The position numbers and the translations under genes were made by a program. This document shows positions 1-7,969 of a stretch of DNA of 64,000 bases, one piece after another. The notes below the pieces were generated by a model. The model was given only the letters and a program-made list of their open reading frames with translations, made no database searches and had not been told where the DNA came from. The DNA is from Brachybacterium kimchii (GTDB taxonomy: Bacteria; Actinomycetota; Actinomycetes; Actinomycetales; Dermabacteraceae): positions 3,968,001 through 4,032,000 of the forward strand of contig NZ_CP097218.1 in NCBI RefSeq assembly GCF_023373525.1, written 5' to 3'. Numbering within the stretch: position 1 is the first letter of the stretch; each line of letters begins with the position of its first letter.

Positions 1-828
1 GGCGGCGGCGACTTCGGCGCCGCCGTGAACAAGGGCAAGAACGCGGAGTTCCGCGAGAAGTTCAACGCGGGGCTGAAGAACCTCAAGAAGAGCGGCGAGT
101 ACGACAAGATCGTCGAGAAGTACGTCGGTGCCCAGGGCAGCGACGGCGGCGGTGAGCAGGCGCAGAAGCCCGACCGCTCCGTGCTCACGGTGATCACGGA
201 CTACTGGCCGCAGCTGCTGCACGGCGTGTGGCTCACATTCCTGTCCACGGTGGTCGCGCTCGTGCTGGCCTTCGTGCTCGGCATCATCTTCGGCTTCGCC
301 CGCCTCGCGCGCTTCGCTCCCTTCCGCTGGGTCGCGACCGCGTATGTGTACGTGTTCCGCGGGACACCGATCCTGGTGCAGGCGTTCTTCATCTTCTTCG
401 CGATCCCGCAGATGTTCCCCGAGCTCAAGATGGGGCCGTTCGTCGCCGGTGCGATCACGCTGACGCTGAACACCGGCGCCTACATGACCGAGATCATCCG
501 CGGCGGCATCCAGGCCGTCGACTCCGGGCAGACGGAGGCCGCCCGATCGCTGGGCCTGGGCCACCGCAAGACCATGCAGAAGGTCGTGCTCCCGCAGGCC
601 TTCCGGATCATGATCCCGACCTTCGTGAACCAGGGCATCATCACGCTGAAGGACACCTCGCTGCTGAGCGTCATCGGGCTCGCAGAGCTCACCTACCAGT
701 CCCGGCAGATCATCGCGACGACCTACATGTCCTCGCAGGTGCTGGTCGTGGTGGCGTTCCTGTACTTCGCGGTGATCACGGTGCTCACCCTGCTGTCGCA
801 GCGACTCGAGAGGAAGTACGCGGTATGA
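1..828 (+). CDS. Amino-acid ABC transporter, substrate-binding protein/permease fusion (5' truncated by window)
   Basis: The frame is open from base 1, so the start lies outside the window. The first ~45 codons read like the C-terminal helix of a family-3 amino-acid binding protein ([18 protein letters not shown], then [14 protein letters not shown]). A Gly/Gln/Lys-rich linker follows, then a complete HisM/GlnP-type permease with about five membrane segments. The permease has the EAA loop that contacts the ATPase ([20 protein letters not shown]). Binding protein and permease are therefore one polypeptide, an arrangement known in some polar amino-acid importers of Gram-positive bacteria. The stop overlaps the next gene's ATG (ATGA), so the two are translationally coupled. 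Substrate cannot be set from this part; glutamine, glutamate or cystine are typical. Confidence 0.9.
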   Translation, partial: GGGDFGAAVNKGKNAEFREKFNAGLKNLKKSGEYDKIVEKYVGAQGSDGGGEQAQKPDRSVLTVITDYWPQLLHGVWLTFLSTVVALVLAFVLGIIFGFARLARFAPFRWVATAYVYVFRGTPILVQAFFIFFAIPQMFPELKMGPFVAGAITLTLNTGAYMTEIIRGGIQAVDSGQTEAARSLGLGHRKTMQKVVLPQAFRIMIPTFVNQGIITLKDTSLLSVIGLAELTYQSRQIIATTYMSSQVLVVVAFLYFAVITVLTLLSQRLERKYAV

Positions 829-1640
829 GCGAGCAGACGAGTCCGAGCGGGCAGACGGGCGCCCGCGACGGCGCGGGTGCCTCCGGCGCGACGAAGGATG
901 CGGGCGAGCGTCCCGAGAAGATCGTCGTCGAGGGGCTGCGCAAGAGCTTCGGCGACAACGAGGTGCTCACCGGCATCGACCTCACGGTAAAGGAGCGCGA
1001 GGTGGTCGCGATCATCGGCCCCTCGGGGTCGGGCAAGTCCACCTTCCTTCGCTGCCTGAACCGTCTCGAGGACCCCACGGGCGGGTCGATCGTGATCGAC
1101 GGCGCCGACCTCTCGGGGCGGAAGGTGAAGATCGACGAGGTGCGCCAGAGGATCGGCATGGTCTTCCAGCACTTCAATCTCTTCCCGCACATGACCGTGC
1201 TCGAGAACATCACGCTCGCGCCGATCCAGCTGGGCAAGTGCTCCGCGAAGGAGGCCGACCAGCGCGCCCGCACCCTCCTGGACCGGGTGGGGCTCGCCGA
1301 GAAGGCCGACGCCAAGCCGGCCTCGCTCTCCGGCGGGCAGAAGCAGCGCGTCGCGATCGCGCGTGCGCTCGCGATGGAGCCCGAGGTGATGCTCTTCGAC
1401 GAGGCCACGAGCGCGCTCGACCCCGAGATGGTGGGCGAGGTGCTCCAGGTGATCCGCGACCTCGCCGAGAACGGGATGACCATGATCCTGGTGACCCACG
1501 AGATGGGCTTCGCCCGCGAGGTCTCCAACCGCACGATCTTCATGGACGGCGGCGTGATCGTCGAGGCCGGGACGCCCGAGGAGATCTTCGGCGATCCGCA
1601 GAGCGAGAGGCTCAAGGACTTCCTGGCCAAGGTGCTCTGA
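825..1640 (+). CDS. Amino-acid ABC transporter ATP-binding protein (GlnQ/HisP type)
   Basis: 271 aa from the ATG that overlaps the permease stop. After a ~30-residue Gly/Ala/Ser-rich N-terminal extension it has the whole nucleotide-binding domain. Walker A is GPSGSGKST, the signature is LSGGQKQR, Walker B is [12 protein letters not shown], and the H-loop is VTHEMGFA. It powers the importer encoded just upstream, binding the EAA loop of the fused permease at the inner membrane face. The family usually runs 240-255 aa, so the extension explains the extra length. A strong hairpin follows the stop, so the operon ends here. Confidence 0.93.
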   Translation: MSEQTSPSGQTGARDGAGASGATKDAGERPEKIVVEGLRKSFGDNEVLTGIDLTVKEREVVAIIGPSGSGKSTFLRCLNRLEDPTGGSIVIDGADLSGRKVKIDEVRQRIGMVFQHFNLFPHMTVLENITLAPIQLGKCSAKEADQRARTLLDRVGLAEKADAKPASLSGGQKQRVAIARALAMEPEVMLFDEATSALDPEMVGEVLQVIRDLAENGMTMILVTHEMGFAREVSNRTIFMDGGVIVEAGTPEEIFGDPQSERLKDFLAKVL

Positions 1641-1677
1641 GCACACGGCGACCTCCGCACCGACCCGGTGCACGAGC

Positions 1678-1709
1678 GCGGCCCCCGCACCCACCGGTGC
1701 GGGGGCCGC
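1678..1709 (+). terminator. Hairpin terminator after the amino-acid ABC operon
   Basis: Perfect 14-bp stem (1678-1691 with 1696-1709) and a 4-nt loop, 37 nt after the ATPase stop. There is no clear T-run, as is common in high-GC actinobacteria. Confidence 0.7.
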
Positions 1710-1744
1710 GGTGCGTCCGGTGCCTCTTGCACACTCACCGTCTA

Positions 1745-1765
1745 CCGTTTACCGTTAACGAACGG
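1745..1765. promoter_or_regulatory. Candidate operator upstream of the acid-catabolism cluster
   Basis: An unusually A/T-containing patch with overlapping dyads: CGTTAACG at 1753-1760 is a perfect 8-bp palindrome, and CCGTT/AACGG arms sit at 1752-1756 and 1761-1765. It lies about 30-50 nt before the transporter start. The obvious candidate binder is the FCD/GntR regulator at 5194-5868. This is inferred from position and symmetry only. Confidence 0.35.
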
Positions 1766-1793
1766 GATACCGACGAACAAGGGAGTGACCGGT

Positions 1794-3137
1794 ATGGCAT
1801 CCGTGGCCACGGAAGACGATGCGCGCGGTGCGCGCCGAGCGGGGCGCCCGAAAGTCGGCGTATACCGATATGCGGTGCTCGCTCTCGTGACGCTCGGCGT
1901 CTCGGTGAACTACCTGGATCGAGCGACGATCAGCGTCGCCCTCCCGGACATCCAGCACGACCTGGGGTTGGCAGAGGCTGCAACGGGTGTCGCGCTGTCT
2001 GCGTTCTTCTGGACCTACGCGACATTCCAATTGCCCAGCGGCTATCTGGCCGGACGCATCGGGCCCCGCGTGATGATCGGTGCGTCCGCGCTCTGCTTCG
2101 GCCTCGTGACCGTACTGATGGGGTTCGCCTGGGGTCTCGTCTCCCTGATCGTGCTGCGCCTGCTGCTCGGTATCGGCGAGAGCCCTGCATTCCCTGCCTC
2201 GGCCCAAGTGGTGTCCCGGTGGTTCCCCCGCTCAGAGCGGAGTTTTGCCTCCGCGACCTTCAACAACGGCAACCCGATCGGGTCCACGCTGTGCATCCCG
2301 CTCGTCGCCCTGCTGATCACGTGGGCGGGTTGGCGCAGCGCCTTCTACGTGACGGGTGCGGTCGCGATCATGTACGCGATCGCCTGGTGGTTCCTGTACC
2401 GCGATCCGCGTGCCTCGCGCCGGCTGCGCCGCGAGGAGCTCGAGTACATCGAGGCCGATCAGGAGGAGGCCAACAGAGATGCTGATTCCCAGCAGACCGT
2501 GCCCTGGCGCTCTCTTTTCCGCCACCGGATGGTCTGGTCGATGATGATCGGCTTCTTCTGCATCAACTTCGTGGCCTACTTCTTCATCACCTGGTTCCCC
2601 ACGTATCTTGTGCGCACCTACGACCTCAGCCTGCTGAAGTTCGGTTTCATCGGAATGATCCCCGGGATCGCATCGATGCTCGGCGGATGGACGGGCGGGC
2701 TGGTCTCCGATCGACTCGTCCGACGAGGGGTGCCGGTGAGCCGCGCTCGCAAGATCTGCCTCGTCGGTGGGCTGCTGGGCACCTCGGTGATCATGCTCGC
2801 GGTGCTGTCACCGACGGTGTCGACCGCGCTGCTCGCGCTCTCGCTGTCCTACTTCTCCTCGACCTTCGCGGCAGCCTCGGTATGGTGTCTGCCCGCCGAC
2901 GTCGCCCCGGTCAACGCTCATGTGGGTTCACTGGGAGGAATCCAGAACGCCGCGAGCAACTGCGCGGGCATCGTCTCGCCGATCCTGATCGGTGTGATCA
3001 CCGGTGTGACGTCGTCCTTCGCGATCCCGTTGGTCATCGCAGGAGTCGTCGCCCTGCTCGGGGCCGCGAACTATGCGTTCGTGATGCCGAAGATCGAGCC
3101 GCTGCGCTCGACCTCGCCGCAGGCGGTGGGCGCATGA
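1794..3137 (+). CDS. MFS transporter, anion:cation symporter (ACS)-like
   Basis: 447 aa, starting at an ATG preceded by GGGAGTG. It has about 12 membrane segments. The first helix contains VNYLDRATISVALP, a pattern seen in hexuronate, galactonate and phthalate carriers of the ACS family. GYLAGRIGPR in the loop between helices 2 and 3 is the MFS signature, and a second copy (GGLVSDRLVRRG) occurs in the C-terminal half. It probably imports an organic acid anion with protons. It is first in a tightly coupled run: its stop overlaps the Ldh2-type dehydrogenase start as ATGA. The substrate should be the acid degraded by the downstream enzymes and is not identifiable from sequence alone. Confidence 0.88.
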   Translation: MASVATEDDARGARRAGRPKVGVYRYAVLALVTLGVSVNYLDRATISVALPDIQHDLGLAEAATGVALSAFFWTYATFQLPSGYLAGRIGPRVMIGASALCFGLVTVLMGFAWGLVSLIVLRLLLGIGESPAFPASAQVVSRWFPRSERSFASATFNNGNPIGSTLCIPLVALLITWAGWRSAFYVTGAVAIMYAIAWWFLYRDPRASRRLRREELEYIEADQEEANRDADSQQTVPWRSLFRHRMVWSMMIGFFCINFVAYFFITWFPTYLVRTYDLSLLKFGFIGMIPGIASMLGGWTGGLVSDRLVRRGVPVSRARKICLVGGLLGTSVIMLAVLSPTVSTALLALSLSYFSSTFAAASVWCLPADVAPVNAHVGSLGGIQNAASNCAGIVSPILIGVITGVTSSFAIPLVIAGVVALLGAANYAFVMPKIEPLRSTSPQAVGA

Positions 3138-4234
3138 CGGACGACGACCGCCGGGCCGTGGAACTGGATGTCGATGAGCTCCAGGACCGTTTGCGACGAA
3201 TACTCGAGAACCTCGGGAGCCCGGCAGACGTCGCCGCCGAGGTCTCCCTCCACCTGGTGAGCGCGGAGCAGTCCGGCCACGCGAGCCACGGCGTCCTGCG
3301 CATGGCGCAGTACGCGAGGGAAATCGATGAGGGCAGCATCGATCCAGCGGGTCGCCCCACAGTCGTCAACCGGTCGGGAGCAGCAACGGTCCTCGATGCG
3401 CACCATGGCTTCGGGCACTTCTCGGCGGCCACGGCCGTCGACGTCGCCGCCCGGTCCGCACGTGAGCACGGAGTCGCCACCGTCGCCATCCGGGATGCGA
3501 CCCACATCGGCCGCCTCGGCGAGTACGCGGAGCGGCTCGCCGACCTCGGACTCGTCTCGATCATCGTCGCTGCGGCAGCTGGCCCCGGCATCGGCTCCAT
3601 GGCTCCTTTCGGGAGCTCCACCGGCCTTCCCTTCCTCAACACCAATCCGTGGGCGATGGGTTACCCCGGTGCGGACGCGCCGATCATCTTCGATGCCGCG
3701 ATGTCCGTGATTCCCGAGGGCAAAGTCCACGCAGCCCTCGCACGCGGCGAGGACGTCCCGGAGGGCGCGCTCCTGGACCGCCACGGCGCGCCATCCATGT
3801 CTCCGCAGGACTTCCTCGACGGTGGCACGCTGACTCCGCTCGGGGGCCCCGGGTCCGGTCACAAGGGATACGGGCTCGCTCTGTCCGCAGCGCTGCTCGG
3901 GGGTCTCGCCCACGCCGATGCCGCCGCACCGCAGCTGAACGGCCTCGCTCAGGTCCGCGGTGCGGACGAGGGCGGGCGCCGCACCGGGGGCGTCACGATC
4001 ATCGCGCTCGACGTCGCCGCATTCAGCGATCGCGGCGACGAGTATGCCGAACGCACCACGCGCCTCTCGGATGCGATCCGTGCCGACGGTGCGCTCGTTC
4101 CCGGCGACGTCGAGCGCAAAGCTCGGCGGCGTGCCGACGGCACGGTGACGCTTCCCGGCGAGACCCGCCGCGCGCTCGAGGCACTCGAGCGCGGAACCGA
4201 CCCCTCCACGTCCACATCTGAGGAGACTCCATGA
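3134..4234 (+). CDS. Ldh2/malate-type NAD(P)-dependent 2-hydroxyacid dehydrogenase
   Basis: 366 aa of the malate/L-lactate/sulfolactate dehydrogenase family (Ldh_2), which is unrelated to Rossmann-fold dehydrogenases. Family marks are GHASHGVLRM (His52 and Arg56), RDATHIGRLGEYAE (His124), LNTNPWAMGYP and SGHKGYGLAL. It should interconvert a 2-hydroxy acid and a 2-oxo acid in the cytoplasm. Relatives include ureidoglycolate, (R)-sulfolactate, 2,3-diketogulonate and delta1-piperideine-2-carboxylate enzymes, so the substrate stays open. It is coupled on both sides by ATGA overlaps, to the MFS carrier and to the aldolase, so all three act in one pathway. A Ser/Thr-rich tail precedes the stop. Confidence 0.85.
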   Translation: MTDDDRRAVELDVDELQDRLRRILENLGSPADVAAEVSLHLVSAEQSGHASHGVLRMAQYAREIDEGSIDPAGRPTVVNRSGAATVLDAHHGFGHFSAATAVDVAARSAREHGVATVAIRDATHIGRLGEYAERLADLGLVSIIVAAAAGPGIGSMAPFGSSTGLPFLNTNPWAMGYPGADAPIIFDAAMSVIPEGKVHAALARGEDVPEGALLDRHGAPSMSPQDFLDGGTLTPLGGPGSGHKGYGLALSAALLGGLAHADAAAPQLNGLAQVRGADEGGRRTGGVTIIALDVAAFSDRGDEYAERTTRLSDAIRADGALVPGDVERKARRRADGTVTLPGETRRALEALERGTDPSTSTSEETP

Positions 4235-5103
4235 CCACGACCCGACCGACCATCCTCACGGCCGCCCCGGTGGGCTTCACCGCCGACGGTGCCGTCGACC
4301 TCGATGCCTCGCGCAGGATCTTGGAGTTCATCCGGGACTCCGGCGTCGACGGCTCCTTCGTCCTGGGAACGACGGGCGAGTTCCCTTCGCTCTCCCGCGA
4401 GGAGCGCCGAGCGCTCGCCGGACTGAGCCTCGAGGTGCTCGCGGACCGCCGGGTGGTGGTGCACGTGGGAGCACCGAGCATCCACCAGGTCCGCGAATTG
4501 ATCGATGACGCCCGTGGCGCCGGTGCACGCGCCGTCGCGGTCCTGACTCCCTACTATCTGCCCGCGAGCACGACGGCCGTCGTCGACTTCTTCCGCGAGG
4601 CGGCGGCCGCCGCCGAGGGGCTCGAAGTCTTCGCCTACCTCTTCACGGCGAGGACGGGGAACGCAGTCGGAAGTGATCAGCTCGCCCAGATCGCACAGAT
4701 TCCCGGGATCATCGGTGCGAAGGTCAGCGGAGAGACGCTCGAGCACGTCGCCTCCCTGCGCAAGTCCGTTCCGGCGGACTTCCAGCTGCTCACCGGATCG
4801 GACGCTGAGATCGCGCGCGTGACCTCGCGTGGGATCGACGGTGTGATCTCCGGCGTCGCCTCGGTGCTGCCCGAACCGTTCGTGGCCGTCGCGGAGGCGC
4901 TCTCCGCGGGCGCCGCTGACGACGAGCTGAAGTCGTTGCAGTCCGGCGTCGACCGTGCTGTCGAACTGATCCGGGGCGACCCGGAGCGGATGAAGGCGGG
5001 GCTGGCGGCGCGCGGCGTCGAAGCCGGGACCAGCCGTATGGCCCTGGACCGACCCGAGCCGGAGCTCGCCGACCTCGTCAGGTCGTTCTCGGGGCTCTCG
5101 TGA
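4231..5103 (+). CDS. DapA/N-acetylneuraminate lyase-family aldolase
   Basis: 290 aa, a class I (Schiff-base) TIM-barrel aldolase. GTTGE lies at 46-50. Tyr136 sits in a degenerate form of the YNxPxRTG loop (AYLFTARTG), and the Schiff-base lysine is Lys164 in GIIGAKVSG. The Tyr-Lys spacing of 28 equals that of E. coli DapA (133/161). The context is catabolic (importer, dehydrogenases, FCD regulator), so this is more likely a pyruvate-releasing aldolase or a dehydratase for a 2-oxo-3-deoxy acid than lysine-pathway DapA. The ATGA overlap with the dehydrogenase implies consecutive steps. The Asn of the usual YN pair is Leu here, which suggests an unusual substrate. Confidence 0.85.
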   Translation: MTTTRPTILTAAPVGFTADGAVDLDASRRILEFIRDSGVDGSFVLGTTGEFPSLSREERRALAGLSLEVLADRRVVVHVGAPSIHQVRELIDDARGAGARAVAVLTPYYLPASTTAVVDFFREAAAAAEGLEVFAYLFTARTGNAVGSDQLAQIAQIPGIIGAKVSGETLEHVASLRKSVPADFQLLTGSDAEIARVTSRGIDGVISGVASVLPEPFVAVAEALSAGAADDELKSLQSGVDRAVELIRGDPERMKAGLAARGVEAGTSRMALDRPEPELADLVRSFSGLS

Positions 5104-5193
5104 CGCGGAGGCCTGGGCGAGAGGGCAGGGCCGGTGATGATGCCTTCGTGCGACGGGCTACGGTAGTCCGGACCGTCGAGCGGAGAGGCACCC

Positions 5194-5868
5194 ATGCACC
5201 AGAACCGGCTGCGCAGCGTCCCCATCGGAGTTCGGCTCGCCGAGACGTTGAGAGATCGGATCGTGCGAGGGAGCATCCCTGCAGGGACGCACCTCGTGGA
5301 GGACCGAGTCGCAGAGGAGTTCGACGTCAGCCGCGGACCCGTGCGAGATGCACTGCGCATCCTCTCGATCGAGCAGCTGATCGAACCGGTGGGACGCAGA
5401 GGTCTTCGGGTCATCGGGCTGGGGCCCGACGGGGTTCGCGACCTCTATGCCGTCCGCCGCGGCCTGGAGACCGTCGCGGTCACCGAGGTGTGCCGCGCCC
5501 GAGCGGAGGGCGGCTTGGGCCCGCTGCATCGGAGTGTGGAGACCATGCGGGGCAGCACCGGCGACGTCGACGCCTTCGCGACGAGCGACCTCGCCTTCCA
5601 TCGCGCCCTCTACGAGACCTCGGGAAATCGGCGACTGCTCGCGCTGTGGGAGCAGATCGAGCCGCTCTTCGCCTGCATCCTCGCGATCACCAACAGCATC
5701 GACGGCGACCTCGAGCCCGTCGTCGTGGATCATTCGACTCTTCTAGAGGTCATCGCCTCGGGAGATGAGCGCCGAGCCGTCGACGTGCTCGAGAAGCACC
5801 TCGACGGCTCGCGTCGACGCATCATCACTGCGCTCGAACAGGTCTGGGCACACTCCGACGGTTCCTGA
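5194..5868 (+). CDS. FadR-type GntR transcriptional regulator with FCD domain
   Basis: 224 aa. Residues ~8-75 form a GntR winged helix (ETLRDRIVRGSIPAGTHLVE, then RVAEEFDVSRGPVRDALR). Residues ~85-205 form the all-helical FCD effector domain. Likely metal or acid ligands are in DLAFHRALYE, DHSTLLEVI and LEKHLDG. FCD regulators usually respond to organic acids. It lies between the aldolase and the second dehydrogenase on the same strand, so it is probably the cluster's local repressor and may bind the dyads at 1745-1765. The start ATG follows GAGAGGCACCC. Confidence 0.88.
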   Translation: MHQNRLRSVPIGVRLAETLRDRIVRGSIPAGTHLVEDRVAEEFDVSRGPVRDALRILSIEQLIEPVGRRGLRVIGLGPDGVRDLYAVRRGLETVAVTEVCRARAEGGLGPLHRSVETMRGSTGDVDAFATSDLAFHRALYETSGNRRLLALWEQIEPLFACILAITNSIDGDLEPVVVDHSTLLEVIASGDERRAVDVLEKHLDGSRRRIITALEQVWAHSDGS

Positions 5869-5927
5869 CCGGGGCCCGGGGCGGTGACAGTCCAAGGGCG
5901 CACCGTCTACGAAGGAGCCTTCACCCC

Positions 5928-6887
5928 ATGAGCACAGCCCCCATCGTCCTGGCCTGCCCCTCCGATTACGAGAACGTCTCCGCCGAGGGTGCCCGCGCGC
6001 TCGCAGACGCAGGGTTCCGGCTCGTCCTCAATCCCCACGACCGCCCGCTGACGGAGCACGAGGTCCGCACCCTGGGTGCCGAGGCCGTCGCCGCCGTGGT
6101 CGGACTCGAGGAGTGGACTGACACGCTGATGGATGCCCTGCCCTCGCTGCGGATCCTGTGCAAGCAGGGCGTCGGGGTCGACAACATCGATCTCGAGGCC
6201 GCGCGGGCGCGGGGCATAGTCGTGACCAACGTCCCAGGCGGGAACGCGGGCGCCGTCTCCGAGTTCACGGTGGGCCTGATGATCGCCGCGCTGCGGAACC
6301 TTGCTCAGGGCCAGCGCGCCGCGAACGAGGGGGACTGGAGCCGATTCCCCGGCCGGGAGATCTCCGCGCTGACCGTCGGTCTGCTGGGCTTCGGCAGGAT
6401 CGCGCAACTCGTGGCGCAGAAGCTCGTCGCCTTCGGCGGGACAGTGATCGCACACGATCCGTTCCCGGATGAGGAGTCCGCCCGTCGACTGGGGGTCGAG
6501 CTCGTGGCCCGCCAGGAGCTCCTGGCGCGCAGCGAGGTCCTCTCCCTGCACCTGCCTGTCCTGCCGGAGACCGTGGGCACAGTCGATGCGGACTTCCTGC
6601 ACTCCCTGCGGGACGGCGCCGTCCTGGTCAACACGGCGCGGGGCGCCCTCGTGAACGAGGACGCCCTGCTGACCGCGCTCGAGAGCGGAGAGCTCGCCGG
6701 AGCCGCATTGGATGTCTTCTCCACGGAGCCGCTGCCCGCTGGACACCCGCTCACGCGCCACTCGCGCGTGCTGGCGACCAACCACATGGCCGCGGAGTCG
6801 AGGGAGGCCTACGGCGCGATCTCGAAGGCGAATGCCCAGGCGATCATCGACCTCGTGAGCGGTCGCGAGCCGGCGAACGCCCTGTGA
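5928..6887 (+). CDS. D-2-hydroxyacid dehydrogenase, phosphoglycerate dehydrogenase-like
   Basis: 319 aa, the short (no ACT domain) PGDH type. The Rossmann signature is LLGFGRIAQLVAQKL. The catalytic Arg is in NTARGALVNEDAL, Glu in DVFSTEPLP, and His in ATNHMAAES. The N-terminal substrate half has LCKQGVGVDNIDL. It should oxidise or reduce a D-2-hydroxy acid with NAD(P). It closes a cluster that already has an Ldh2-type dehydrogenase, so the pair may act on opposite stereoisomers or at successive steps. AAGGAG precedes the ATG at good spacing. Serine biosynthesis is less likely because of the catabolic neighbourhood. Confidence 0.86.
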   Translation: MSTAPIVLACPSDYENVSAEGARALADAGFRLVLNPHDRPLTEHEVRTLGAEAVAAVVGLEEWTDTLMDALPSLRILCKQGVGVDNIDLEAARARGIVVTNVPGGNAGAVSEFTVGLMIAALRNLAQGQRAANEGDWSRFPGREISALTVGLLGFGRIAQLVAQKLVAFGGTVIAHDPFPDEESARRLGVELVARQELLARSEVLSLHLPVLPETVGTVDADFLHSLRDGAVLVNTARGALVNEDALLTALESGELAGAALDVFSTEPLPAGHPLTRHSRVLATNHMAAESREAYGAISKANAQAIIDLVSGREPANAL

Positions 6888-6955
6888 GGTGGGCGGGAGA
6901 CTGCTGCGGCACCCAGCGAGGGTCCTCTACGGTCTGAACAGCGGAGGTCGACTCC

Positions 6956-7864
6956 GTGAATGCACTTCCGGCCTCCGCAGAAAGCGATCCCGTGCCTAGC
7001 ACTCCCACTGCCGCCACCTCGCCCGCCCAGCCCTGGTCCGAGATCCAGGACGGCCCGCACGACATCCGCCTCGTCGTCGCCGACATGGATGGAACGCTGC
7101 TGACGCCCGAGGGCGAGGTGCCCGGCGACTTCTGGGCGCTGCAGGAGCGCATGCGCGCCCAGGGCATCGAGTTCGTGCCCGCGAGCGGACGCCAGCTCGC
7201 GACGCTGCGCGCCACCTTCGGCGCCGAGAACGGCACCGCTCCGGGCATCGAGACCTACGTCGCCGAGAACGGGACGCTCGTCGTCCACGACGGAGAGGTC
7301 GTCGCGACCACGACCGTCGACGCGCCGACGGCCGCGCGCGTCATCGCCCGCGTGCGGGAGCTCGTCGCTGGCGGCCTGGACCTCGGCCTCGTGGTCTGCG
7401 GGGTCGAGACCGCGTACGTCGAGCGGGACGACGAGGCATTCCTCGCCGAGGCCCGGAAGTACTACCACCGGCTCGAGATCGTCCCCGACCTCGACGACGT
7501 GCAGGGCGAGGTCCTCAAGCTCGCGATCCACGACTTCGCCGACGCCGAGGCCACCTCCGCCGAGTTCTCCGACCTGGCCGAGACCCACCAGGTGGTCGTC
7601 TCGGGCGCGCACTGGATCGATGTCATGAACCCCGAGGCGGACAAGGGCCGCGGGATCCTCGCGCTCCAGGCGGGGCTCGGGATCACGGCCGCGCAGACCG
7701 CCGTGTTCGGCGACTACCTCAACGATCTCGCCATGTACGACGTCGCCGAGTGGTCGTTCGCGATGGCCAACGCCCACCCGCGCATCACCGCCGCCGCGAG
7801 GTACTCCGCGCCCAGCAACGCCGAGCACGGCGTGGTGCGCGTGCTCGAGCGTCTGCTGGGCTGA
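6956..7864 (+). CDS. HAD-superfamily phosphatase, Cof type (class IIB cap)
   Basis: 302 aa from a GTG preceded by GGAGG at 6942-6946. Motif I is ADMDGTLL near residue 43, motif II is the Ser/Thr region around VPASGRQL, motif III has the Lys in DKGRGILAL, and motif IV is FGDYLNDLAM. The large insert between motifs II and III is the C2B cap that sets substrate choice, usually sugar phosphates or flavin-type phosphates. About 40 residues precede the domain, so a later start is possible. It stands alone and converges on the minus-strand sugar porter. Confidence 0.85.
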   Translation: MNALPASAESDPVPSTPTAATSPAQPWSEIQDGPHDIRLVVADMDGTLLTPEGEVPGDFWALQERMRAQGIEFVPASGRQLATLRATFGAENGTAPGIETYVAENGTLVVHDGEVVATTTVDAPTAARVIARVRELVAGGLDLGLVVCGVETAYVERDDEAFLAEARKYYHRLEIVPDLDDVQGEVLKLAIHDFADAEATSAEFSDLAETHQVVVSGAHWIDVMNPEADKGRGILALQAGLGITAAQTAVFGDYLNDLAMYDVAEWSFAMANAHPRITAAARYSAPSNAEHGVVRVLERLLG

Positions 7865-7969
7865 TCCCGCCGGGGCCGTCGCACCGGCGGAGACGTCTGC
7901 TGCCGGCGGCGCCCGCTGGCGGGGAGGCCTGCTCGCGGGGCCGGCCCGCGGGGCCTGCCGTGCCGCGCC

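Noticed and set aside
4231..5103. Naming the aldolase dapA (lysine biosynthesis)
   Set aside because: It keeps the Schiff-base Lys and Tyr but has a changed substrate loop, and it lies in a catabolic cluster with an importer and FCD regulator.
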